Shown here: positions 1 to 6,133 of the stretch, piece after piece
Position numbering within the stretch: position 1 is the stretch's first letter
Layout: each line of letters begins with the position of its first letter
Source of the DNA: an uncultured Prevotella sp.
GTDB taxonomy: Bacteria > Bacteroidota > Bacteroidia > Bacteroidales > Bacteroidaceae
Length of the DNA: 12,175 nt
Reading direction: 5' to 3'
NCBI GenBank assembly: GCA_905210845.1
Contig: CAJLYG010000075.1
Location: 1 to 12,175 of the forward strand
Notes under the pieces: generated by a model
What the model was told of the DNA's origin: nothing
What the model saw: the letters and a program-made list of their open reading frames with translations, nothing else
Database searches by the model: none
Translations under genes and position numbers: made by a program

Positions 1-952
1 CAAGCATGGCAGCGGTATGGGCATAGGTGTCTGTTACTGTACCCATGTCTTGCAGCATGCGCATCACCAACTTCATGATTTTCTCTGTTGACCCCAATGC
101 CTTTACCTTGGGCAAGAGCGAGAACTGACGTTCCTCGGCGGCTTCAAAAAAATTCTGGAACTTGTCTTTTGTTACAGGCTTCTCAGCGAGAGGCTGCTTT
201 GTCGAGTGTTGCCCGGATGTCGAAGACGCAGTTTCTTGCTGTGGATGTGGAGCGAGAACCGGCTTGTAGGCGGCTACCCGCACTTCGTATCTTTCAACCG
301 TTTCATCATTAGGGAACACGCCATACCAGTCGTAAACAAAGTTTTGGAAGTCGGTTTCGTAATTCTGTTTTTCTCCTTTTTCCAAGACACTTTGGAAGGT
401 GTGATAGATCTCGAAATAGAATTGCGTGAGCCGCTGCCGGATGAAGTTCTCATCGGTATCTTCGCACAACTGCTTGATGGTGGTGAAGAGCTGGGAGATC
501 TCCGTGCGTATGATCCCGTCGTCGTGCATGGTAAGGACAAGGTCTCTGAGACACATCATGGTGCGCCTGCATTCCAACTCGAGCAGCAGGTGGCGGAAGC
601 GGTCAGTGGGGGTAAGCGGCTGGAAGGGGGTGAAAACCCCATCCAAGCAGAGCGGCTTACCCACCCGTGTGAAGTCAGGATTGTCGGGCAACATCCCTTT
701 TTCCCTTGCCATCTCCGCCCCCTGCCGCATTTCGAGGTCGTTATTAAAGACCTCTGAAACCTTGACCAGCCCACTTTTCTCGACAGCATCAACGAGAGCT
801 TTCTCGATGCCTCTCAGTGAGCCATCGCCACTATTCTCCCATTTGTGGAGGATTCCCCAGAGCCTTGAGATTTCCTGATGGTCTTTCAGTTCTGCAAGGA
901 TGTTTGGGCGTAGCTCGCCTCTGAGCATGCTGTCTGTGATCGGTAGTGTCAT
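1..952 (-). CDS. Unrecognised protein, Argonaute operon partner (3' end outside window)
   Basis: An open frame starts at ATG 952-950 and reads 317 codons to the window edge without a stop, so the C-terminus is missing. It begins 12 nt after the Argonaute stop on the same strand, which argues for one transcript. I do not recognise the family. No signal peptide or membrane segment is visible. Residues 1-230 look mostly alpha-helical and charged, with a conspicuous stretch around residues 106-140 (FTPFQPLTPTDRFRHLLLEL, then ECRRTMMCLRDL). Residues 232-262 form a Ser/Thr/Pro/Gln-rich linker. From about 263 a second helical unit begins (KFQNFFEAAEERQFSLLPKV) and reaches TDTYAHTAAML at the edge. 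That unit loosely resembles a C-terminal helical module of Bacteroidetes mobile-element proteins, but this is only an impression. I see no nuclease, TIR, SIR2 or transmembrane effector motif in the visible part; one could lie beyond the edge. Confidence 0.8.
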   Translation of the reverse strand, partial: MTLPITDSMLRGELRPNILAELKDHQEISRLWGILHKWENSGDGSLRGIEKALVDAVEKSGLVKVSEVFNNDLEMRQGAEMAREKGMLPDNPDFTRVGKPLCLDGVFTPFQPLTPTDRFRHLLLELECRRTMMCLRDLVLTMHDDGIIRTEISQLFTTIKQLCEDTDENFIRQRLTQFYFEIYHTFQSVLEKGEKQNYETDFQNFVYDWYGVFPNDETVERYEVRVAAYKPVLAPHPQQETASSTSGQHSTKQPLAEKPVTKDKFQNFFEAAEERQFSLLPKVKALGSTEKIMKLVMRMLQDMGTVTDTYAHTAAML

Positions 953-964
953 TGTATCAACGGT

Positions 965-3091
965 CTAAAGCATCCATAAACTATGTTTTCCGAATTCGGG
1001 TACCTTGTTGTCCTTGAAATGCGGAACAAACTGTGTCAGCATCTCGGGATACGCCACAGTGATGGGCTTGTTTTGCATGGCGACCGATTTCCAGTACAAC
1101 CTACAGAACTGATAGACCTGCGTGATGATGTCCTGTGCGTCGTCATAGGTTAATCTTCCACCCGTGTTCGTGTTGGCACTGGCAATGGTCAACTTGATGG
1201 GGAAGAGGACTCTTGCCGAGCCATTGTCGGAATACTTCTCATTGCTGTAGAGCAAAAACTGCGTGTCGCGAAGATGGACGATGGTTCCACTGATGGGCAT
1301 GAGATCTTTCTGACTTGTATCGAAGGCGATGAGGTCGTCGTTGACGGCTGTCACCACGTTGACCACGTATACCGAGCAATTGACATTGACCTGCAAGAGT
1401 AGGTCCTCGATACGTCTGCTCTCACGCTGGTTAAGTTTTTTATAATAATGAATGATAAGCCGCTGCGGCTTGCCATAGGTTTGGCAGAATCGGATAAGAG
1501 CCTTTTTTAGACTGGTAGCGAGGGCTTCGACATCACCGGCCTCGCAGCAATCGAACTCCCGGAACTGTCCTGTTTGGTCGAAACAGAAGGCTGTGCCGAG
1601 GAAGGACTTCATGCCTACTTGTCTTGACGCTCCGATGCCTACAATCATATCGTTGTGCTGCGTCAGTTTTTTCAGCCCCCAAGGCATACCGTTCTGCTTG
1701 GCGACAAGGGCTGCTGCAATGTTGGGGAGGAAATATTTGAAACTGGACGAACCGATCTTCGGTGCATAGATAACCTGCGAGGTAACCCCGTACTTCATCA
1801 GCTGTTCCTTCATGCGGTAATAGAGCTCATGAGCCTTTTTGTCTGTATAATCTTTTGAAATATCGCTGATGATGATAGCCGTATATTTCTTGTCGGGCTT
1901 GATGCGATTATTCTCAGATAAGTGTTTCTTCAATTCTTTCAGGGCTGTATCGTTCGTGTGATAGGTAAGACTTAGGTTCTTTTCCCAATTAAGAGGTTGA
2001 TTCAGTAGGTTGGGCAAGGGAGTGAAGGTGCATAAAGAGCCGTGCTCTACGCCTTGTCCATTGATGAGGGTAGAGTCTATTCCGTTTTGCAGGATGTTGT
2101 ACAGTCGGTTTCTCCACTCCTTATTCTTTTCGCTGCAGATGATGAAAAAGATATGCGGTTCAGGCATCTTGTAAGGTCCATGATGGGTAAACTCGCCTTT
2201 GGGAGAGGATCCGACATATTTCTCTCCATAGATCAGATGGTGAGCCTCATCATCAACTTTTGTGATATTTTCCTCTTTGACTGCGATGAAGTTGCCGTTG
2301 TTCAGGATGTTGATGTCCAGCGCATCCTGAAACGCTTGTGTCATGAGATAGGTCTGGATGAACTGAGTGATTTTATCTCTCTTGGTGACAAGCTTGTCGC
2401 GGTCGTAAGTCTGTTGCATCGGGATATGCAGCTCCCGTGAGATATATGTGTTGATGACGGGATGCCCGCCTTGGAACTTCTGCATGTGGTATTGCTTGAC
2501 ATCCTGCCTGTGGAGTACTTCCGTTCCCGCAACCACCAAGAAGCCATTGTCTTCCAAGTTGGTTTCAAAAATCGTCTGCTTGCTGCACCGTGACGTCCCG
2601 ACGTGTGCCACGTCGATTTGCCAGCCATCGGTGACATCTCGATAATAGGGACGCAAGGTGAAGCGATCGTATGTGTTGAAGTTTGATAAGACGGGTCGGC
2701 TTTCATCCCGTCGAATCCAAACCTCCACCCTGCCGATAAAATCACGGCAGACAGGGCATCTCAATGCTCTGAAATATCGCACGATTTTCTGCGTCATCTC
2801 AGCCCGTCCCAATTGATAGAAGTTGTTTAGGTCAACGTTCAGCGTGAATTTCTTGCCAAGTTGCATGTCACGCAGCTCCTCCTCCCAGTTTGGCAGGAAG
2901 AGTTCGTCTACGTCCTTGAGATCCTCGTTCGTCTCCCAAAGTTCAGGGTGCTCCTTCTTTGTTATCCTGAAGGTAGATCGTTTCCAAATAGGGAGTTCGC
3001 TGCAGCCGGCGAACAAATCCACTAATTTGGTAATGTGTAGTTTCTCAACAGCAATACTGTTCATACATAAATGGTTAATAGCTTCTTTCAT
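965..3091 (-). CDS. Prokaryotic Argonaute (MID-PIWI), predicted nuclease-inactive
   Basis: This 708-residue protein has a C-terminal half that reads as MID and PIWI domains. HHGPYKMPEPHIFF (303-316) marks the usual start of the MID-side region in short pAgos. A MID 5'-phosphate pocket is visible: HELYYRMKEQL (421-431), Q439 in SQVIYAP, and K465 in NIAAALVAKQNGMPW. PIWI follows with DMIVGIGASR (481-490), RLIIHYYKKL (544-553), ISGTIVHLRD (600-609) and KPITVAYPEML (675-685). Active Agos carry Asp where this protein has G487 (GIG for GID) and Y550 (HYYK for HxDG), so target slicing is unlikely. Residues 1-300 resemble an N/L1 or APAZ-like region (DGWQIDVAHVGTS, 155-167) and show no PAZ that I recognise. 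Inactive pAgos generally act as guide-directed sensors coupled to a separate effector. The following gene is the obvious candidate partner. I infer invader defence but cannot show it from sequence. Confidence 0.88.
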   Translation of the reverse strand: MKEAINHLCMNSIAVEKLHITKLVDLFAGCSELPIWKRSTFRITKKEHPELWETNEDLKDVDELFLPNWEEELRDMQLGKKFTLNVDLNNFYQLGRAEMTQKIVRYFRALRCPVCRDFIGRVEVWIRRDESRPVLSNFNTYDRFTLRPYYRDVTDGWQIDVAHVGTSRCSKQTIFETNLEDNGFLVVAGTEVLHRQDVKQYHMQKFQGGHPVINTYISRELHIPMQQTYDRDKLVTKRDKITQFIQTYLMTQAFQDALDINILNNGNFIAVKEENITKVDDEAHHLIYGEKYVGSSPKGEFTHHGPYKMPEPHIFFIICSEKNKEWRNRLYNILQNGIDSTLINGQGVEHGSLCTFTPLPNLLNQPLNWEKNLSLTYHTNDTALKELKKHLSENNRIKPDKKYTAIIISDISKDYTDKKAHELYYRMKEQLMKYGVTSQVIYAPKIGSSSFKYFLPNIAAALVAKQNGMPWGLKKLTQHNDMIVGIGASRQVGMKSFLGTAFCFDQTGQFREFDCCEAGDVEALATSLKKALIRFCQTYGKPQRLIIHYYKKLNQRESRRIEDLLLQVNVNCSVYVVNVVTAVNDDLIAFDTSQKDLMPISGTIVHLRDTQFLLYSNEKYSDNGSARVLFPIKLTIASANTNTGGRLTYDDAQDIITQVYQFCRLYWKSVAMQNKPITVAYPEMLTQFVPHFKDNKVPEFGKHSLWML

Positions 3092-3156
3092 TAAATTTAA
3101 ATTTTAGTAAAACATAGTGAGACGGTTTTCGCTACCATCTCGTCATTATGAGTCTG

Positions 3157-3187
3157 CAAATTTAAAAATAAAAAATAAAAATTCAAA
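3157..3187 (-). promoter_or_regulatory. Bacteroidetes-type promoter for the Argonaute operon
   Basis: On the minus strand a TTTG (3187-3184) is followed after exactly 19 nt by TAAATTTG (3164-3157), matching the Bacteroidetes -33/-7 consensus TTTG and TAnnTTTG. It lies about 65 nt upstream of the Argonaute ATG. The leader between them is A/T-rich with no clear Shine-Dalgarno, which is normal for this phylum. The surrounding A/T run makes chance matches easier, so this is a good but not certain call. Confidence 0.6.
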
Positions 3188-3452
3188 TTTTTTTTAGGAA
3201 ATCTTCTTGCCTTCGACATACTCTACGTCAAGACTGATGGATCTTCTTTCGGCAAGTATTACGACAGCTGGGTGAATATTTCCTCTATGCTGCCTTTGGC
3301 TGCCAGCCAATGAGTTCTTTGTATATAAGGAAAGAAAGATGGCCGACCAGTTATGAGAGTTTCACTGCTCCTGGCAACGGTAAAATTCACCAAACCGAGT
3401 CTTTCCGATGAAAGCGAACCAATAAAAATGCAGTACATGGATCGATCATACG
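3188..3452. other. Intergenic stretch with possible coding remnants
   Basis: No intact gene is supported here. A plus-strand frame ends at TGA 3310-3312 and reads protein-like (FDILYVKTDGSSFGKYYDSW). A minus-strand frame ending near 3197 also reads protein-like (AVVILAERRSISLDVEYVEG). A leftward frame starting at 3492 gives 77 codons of unconvincing sequence that crosses the terminator. These could be decayed gene ends or chance open frames; the sequence alone does not separate them. Confidence 0.3.
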
Positions 3453-3489
3453 AAAAAGAGGATGAATCAAATTGATCACCCTCTTTTTT
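3453..3489 (-). terminator. Intrinsic terminator after the lipoprotein gene (possibly bidirectional)
   Basis: AAAAAGAGG pairs with the CCTCTTTTTT about 20 nt later, and an inner ATCA/TGAT pair sits near the loop. Read on the minus strand, the stem ends in CCTCTTTTT about 20 nt after the lipoprotein stop. The A tract on one side and T tract on the other mean it could stop transcription in both directions. It separates the broken PUL operon from the Argonaute operon. Confidence 0.7.
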
Positions 3490-3512
3490 CATTGAATATT
3501 GTCTTATCGCCC

Positions 3513-4397
3513 TTATTTCTCGTTCTCTGGATCAGAGATGGTGGTAAGGACTTCCGTGACGGACAGTTCCGACAATGCAACCCAATCGCTTCCTGATGTA
3601 GAGGAATCGATACGGAGCCACAAGTAGCGGAAAGGAGTTACACTGACAATGTGTGGCGATTCATAAGAAGCACCCTTCGTGCCAGGAAGATCGGAAAGGA
3701 CAGTCAGTTCGGTGGCACTGCCTAAGGCATCCAATGACTGGTTGAACTCATTGCTGCCAAATACGGTGATCTGCTTGGGGTTGTCCTTGTTGTTGTGGTT
3801 GCGGCAAATATAATGGAACATCACGCCGCTCACCTCTTTCTTCAGGTCCAGCACTAGATAGTGTGGGAACGGACTCGGTGAGCTCCAGAGCATGTGGAAG
3901 ATCGTGCTGGTCTTCCCGTCAAACAGGTTGCTCAGCGGACCCTCACTAACCTCATGGCTGTCTGTCCAGACATCACCATTGCCTGTCATGGCTATCGCCT
4001 CGCCCAGACCTGCGTCCTTTACCGTGGCAGGTACAGCCCCTGCCTGTGCGCTCACCGTGAATGGGGTGGTCTCCCCACCGTCACGGCTAACCCCCGAGAA
4101 CTGGAAGTCGATCTTGCCATACTTCGCGTACAGCCCATCAATGGCGATGGAGTCGGCGTATGCACTGGCATTCTTGACAATCACTCCCCTGGCAGGGTCG
4201 TAGAATTTCACCTTAATATAATAGTAGTCAGGGTTGGTAGGCCTCGTCCAATGGAAGACGACCTCGCCAGGCTTGGCTACGGAAGTCACCGTGTTCTGGT
4301 CGATCATCACGCTTGGGACGGTCTTGTCATCGTCTGAGCATGAGCTGAAGCCTGCAAGCACGGTGGCTGCCAATAAACTCACGATTATCTTTTTCAT
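3513..4397 (-). CDS. PUL surface lipoprotein with Ig-like and F5/8 type C (discoidin) domains
   Basis: From the chosen start this is a 294-residue lipoprotein. MKKIIVSLLAATVLAGFSSC is a type II signal with the lipid-anchor Cys at residue 20, and the acidic SDDDK after it resembles the Bacteroidetes export signal that sends lipoproteins to the cell surface. Residues about 25-115 look like a beta-sandwich (KPGEVVFHWTRPTNPDYYYI) of the DUF4959/Fn3-like kind. Residues about 130-285 resemble a discoidin carbohydrate-binding domain (LFDGKTSTIFH, HYLVLDLKKEVSGV, FRYLWLRIDSS, VALSELSVTEV). The gene follows susD at the SusE/SusF position, so a glycan-binding role at the outer surface is likely; the glycan is unknown. 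An in-frame ATG 12 nt upstream (4409) exists, but AAGAAG lies just before ATG 4397 and the signal peptide fits the inner start better. The operon upstream is broken, so expression is doubtful. Confidence 0.85.
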   Translation of the reverse strand: MKKIIVSLLAATVLAGFSSCSDDDKTVPSVMIDQNTVTSVAKPGEVVFHWTRPTNPDYYYIKVKFYDPARGVIVKNASAYADSIAIDGLYAKYGKIDFQFSGVSRDGGETTPFTVSAQAGAVPATVKDAGLGEAIAMTGNGDVWTDSHEVSEGPLSNLFDGKTSTIFHMLWSSPSPFPHYLVLDLKKEVSGVMFHYICRNHNNKDNPKQITVFGSNEFNQSLDALGSATELTVLSDLPGTKGASYESPHIVSVTPFRYLWLRIDSSTSGSDWVALSELSVTEVLTTISDPENEK

Positions 4398-4414
4398 TTC
4401 TTCTTGCATTAATA

Positions 4415-4942
4415 TTAATACCCAGGGTTCTGAACAATGTGCGTATTCCTATTGATGTCGTCCGTAGGAATAGGCATGAGGTAGTTGGCAGGCGATGTGA
4501 ACTTACGCTCGAAGATCACCTCTGTTGGGTTGGCGAACTCCTCTATGGTAGTAGCATCGATGTTCATGCCCTGTGCTTTCACGTTGAAATACTTCTCAGC
4601 CAGGAGCCAGCGACGCATGTCCCAGAAGTTCTGGTTCTCCAGATACATCTCGTTCATGCGCTCGTTGCGCACGATCTCACGCAAGCCATCCTGTGTGTTG
4701 GGATTGTTGGGATTGGTAGAATAGTTAGCCCATGCATCTTCTACATTGGGGATGCCGGCACGCTCGCGCACCTTGTTCACGTACTCACGGGCAGTAGCCA
4801 GATCACCGGTCTCCACGCAGCACTCCGCATAGCCCAGATAGAGATCCGCCAGTCGGATAAGAGGCCATGGAATCTGCTGTGCCACGGAGTTGGTCTTAGA
4901 GAGGGATGAGAAATGTTTGTATCTGAATTTATCTCCGTTTAT
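4415..4942 (-). pseudogene. susD: SusD-family protein, C-terminal fragment only
   Basis: The frame carries the typical SusD C-terminus: PWPLIRLADLYLGYAECCVE, ATAREYVNKVRERAGIP, IVRNERMNEMYLENQNFWDM, RRWLLAEKYF, and the ending YLMPIPTDDINRNTHIVQNP followed by GY and stop. SusD proteins are usually 500-600 residues; only about 170 codons remain. A GTG at 4885 could formally start a 156-residue protein, but SusD-like sequence appears to continue upstream (RYKHFSSLSKTNS) until about 4925, and an in-frame TAG lies at 4945-4943. There is no signal peptide, no lipid-anchor Cys, no N-terminal TPR region and no SusC partner. SusD lipoproteins cap SusC transporters and bind glycan at the outer membrane, which this remnant cannot do. 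The break coincides with one arm of an inverted repeat. The downstream lipoprotein gene begins 17 nt after the stop. Confidence 0.85.
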
Positions 4943-5015
4943 CTAAATCTATCATAACTGCCTGGTTATTAACCGACAAATGATAAATTGAGATAGAAAA
5001 AGACAAACGGAGATA
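4930..5015. repeat. Imperfect 24-bp inverted repeat at the susD break
   Basis: Arms 4930-4953 and 4992-5015 match at 20 of 24 positions; the shared core is TATCTCCGTTT on the left and its complement AAACGGAGATA on the right. The 38-nt spacer contains GGTTATTAACC, itself a small palindrome. The left arm overlaps the point where SusD homology ends. This fits a recombination site or a mobile-element end, but no recombinase gene is present in the window. Confidence 0.6.
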
Positions 5016-5045
5016 TAAAAGGTTCGAATATTTTGGCTCAAAAAA

Positions 5046-5081
5046 GTGGGTCAAAAACCGGGTCAAAAAGTGGGTCAAAAA
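5046..5081. repeat. Three tandem 12-bp repeats (GTGGGTCAAAAA) plus a distant fourth copy
   Basis: Units at 5046-5057, 5058-5069 and 5070-5081 read GTGGGTCAAAAA, CCGGGTCAAAAA, GTGGGTCAAAAA. A fourth copy (GTGGGTCAAAAG) is at 5147-5158, and a degenerate one precedes the array near 5033-5045. A minus-strand frame (5180 to 4929, 83 codons) crosses them and reads a FLTH/FLTR repeat, but its composition is poor and I do not call it a gene. They could be protein-binding iterons or a leftover of a mobile element. The rest of 4930-5260 holds no supported gene. Confidence 0.65.
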
Positions 5082-5264
5082 ATAGGGGTTTCGAAAATTC
5101 CGGCATTTTTGAACCCCCTCGTTATTTTGTTTATAAATGTTAAAAAGTGGGTCAAAAGTTTGTAAATGGGCTATAATCATTGATTTATGATTATCCAGAT
5201 GCTACGGCACGAAAAATTATAGATAATTTCTCGACAAACTTATTACATTTTAAAATAATTGTAG

Positions 5265-5272
5265 TAACTTTG
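5265..5272 (+). promoter_or_regulatory. Candidate -7 element for the AbiEi gene
   Basis: TAACTTTG matches the Bacteroidetes -7 consensus TAnnTTTG and lies 18 nt before ATG 5291. No good TTTG is present at the -33 spacing, so this is a weak call. If correct it excludes the longer frame start at 5180, because that coding region would span the promoter. Confidence 0.4.
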
Positions 5273-5290
5273 TACACAAAGAAATTACTT

Positions 5291-5872
5291 ATGGTCAATT
5301 CAACGAATAGAATACATGTTAACACGTTCACAACTTCTTCTAACGTGATGGAGAATGGACGGAAAGCCTACTACCAACTGCTGGAGAAGGCACGAAAGGG
5401 AGAAGTTGTGCGTATTCGGCGTGGGGTTTATGCCGACAGCGACCAACTTGCTGATACGATGATAGACCTTAATGTTGTAGTACCGGGTGGAGTCCTCTGC
5501 CTGTTCTCGGCATGGAATGTTTACGGACTCACCACGACTTTGCCACAAGCTTATCATGTGGCAGTAAAAAGAGGACGGAAAATCACTTTGCCCGCATATC
5601 CTAAGATAGAATTGCACCACCTGACTGCCAACCTCTTTATCATCGGGATAGAGGAACGTGTGGTCAGCGGTTACCGTATCAACATTTATGATGTAGAACG
5701 CTGTGTGTGCGATGCGGTGAAGTTCCGCAACAAGGTTGGTATGGATGTTTGCGCTGAGGTCGTAAACAGCTATCTTTCCCGGCCAGATCGCAACCTGTCA
5801 CGTCTTATGGACTATGCAAGGAAATTGAGAGTCGCCAATATCCTCGAAAAATATCTGGAGATAAAACTATGA
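5291..5872 (+). CDS. abiEi: AbiEi-family antitoxin / transcriptional regulator (type IV toxin-antitoxin)
   Basis: The 193-residue protein matches the AbiEi layout. An N-terminal winged-helix region contains YYQLLEKARKGEVVRIRRGV (about 28-47). A central part contains GGVLCLFSAWNVYGLTTTLP and QAYHVAVKRGRKITLP. A C-terminal helical part contains INIYDVERCVCDAVKFRNKV and ANILEKYLEIKL. In known AbiE systems AbiEi represses its own operon and counters the AbiEii nucleotidyltransferase toxin, together giving abortive infection against phage. The next reading frame overlaps this stop codon (ATGA, 5869-5872), the usual coupling, but that toxin gene is broken. The frame is open back to ATG 5180; I prefer ATG 5291 because the length fits the family and a -7 element precedes it. 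With no live toxin the protein is an orphan; it could still act as a repressor or neutralise related toxins elsewhere. Confidence 0.85.
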   Translation: MVNSTNRIHVNTFTTSSNVMENGRKAYYQLLEKARKGEVVRIRRGVYADSDQLADTMIDLNVVVPGGVLCLFSAWNVYGLTTTLPQAYHVAVKRGRKITLPAYPKIELHHLTANLFIIGIEERVVSGYRINIYDVERCVCDAVKFRNKVGMDVCAEVVNSYLSRPDRNLSRLMDYARKLRVANILEKYLEIKL

Positions 5873-6021
5873 GCGAAATAAAGAAGAACTATGGCAGGTC
5901 TGTCCGTGCCTGACTACTGAACATTTCGAAAGAGCAGAACACCTACTATCAGACGATATTGACACGCTCCTAGGAGCGCCTGTTACATGAATATGCGGGT
6001 GATGTTTTAGCCGCGAACTAA
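5869..6021 (+). pseudogene. abiEii: Decayed AbiEii nucleotidyltransferase toxin (N-terminal remnant)
   Basis: The frame starts at ATG 5869, overlapping the antitoxin stop by ATGA. It reads MSEIKKNYGRSVRA, then TGA at 5911, then LLNISKEQNTYYQTILTRS, then TAG at 5971, then ERLLHEYAGDVLAAN, then TAA at 6019. Read through the stops, this resembles the N-terminus of AbiEii toxins, where Arg is expected near the first stop (CGA to TGA is one change) and an aromatic residue near the second. The catalytic nucleotidyltransferase core that should follow (family length about 250-300 residues) is absent. The gene is therefore dead by both point mutation and truncation. The hairpin at 6010-6066 sits at the truncation point. 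Confidence 0.8.
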
Positions 6022-6066
6022 ACGGACTGGACGAAAGACGTTCGTTATGTTCGTTTGGTCCGCGGC
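6010..6066. repeat. Long imperfect hairpin at the toxin truncation point
   Basis: Arm 6010-6026 (GCCGCGAACTAAACGGA) pairs with 6050-6066 (TTCGTTTGGTCCGCGGC) over 17 positions with one mismatch and two G-T pairs. Inside it, ACGAA (6031-6035) pairs with TTCGT (6041-6045). No T run follows on either strand, so it is not a standard terminator, although it lies between convergent genes. It may be a palindromic repeat of the genome that entered when the toxin gene was truncated. Nothing else is recognised between 6067 and 6133. Confidence 0.65.
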
Positions 6067-6133
6067 AATAAAATATAGCGGAGCTAGCAGAATAGTTTGT
6101 TTCACTTCCGAAAGTTAGTTATAAACATAAAAA

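Noticed and set aside
206..878. Two long plus-strand open frames (206-757 and 426-878)
   Set aside because: Both are antisense to the continuous minus-strand frame 952 to 1, which has better protein character and sits directly after the Argonaute gene.
3259..3492. 77-codon minus-strand open frame
   Set aside because: Its start lies within the terminator hairpin of the lipoprotein gene and it shows no recognisable motifs; a gene there would have an odd leader.
4439..4909. 156-codon plus-strand open frame
   Set aside because: It is exactly antisense to the SusD C-terminal fragment, whose motifs are unmistakable.
5046..5158. A CRISPR array
   Set aside because: The 12-bp units are directly adjacent with no spacers, and no cas genes are present.
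4929..5180. 83-codon minus-strand open frame
   Set aside because: It is built from the 12-bp repeats (FLTH/FLTR) and the inverted repeat, has no family resemblance and no promoter; I treat it as non-coding.
5180..5290. Upstream ATG 5180 as the start of the AbiEi gene
   Set aside because: The extra 37 residues are not typical of the family and would overlap the only -7-like element; ATG 5291 gives the usual length.
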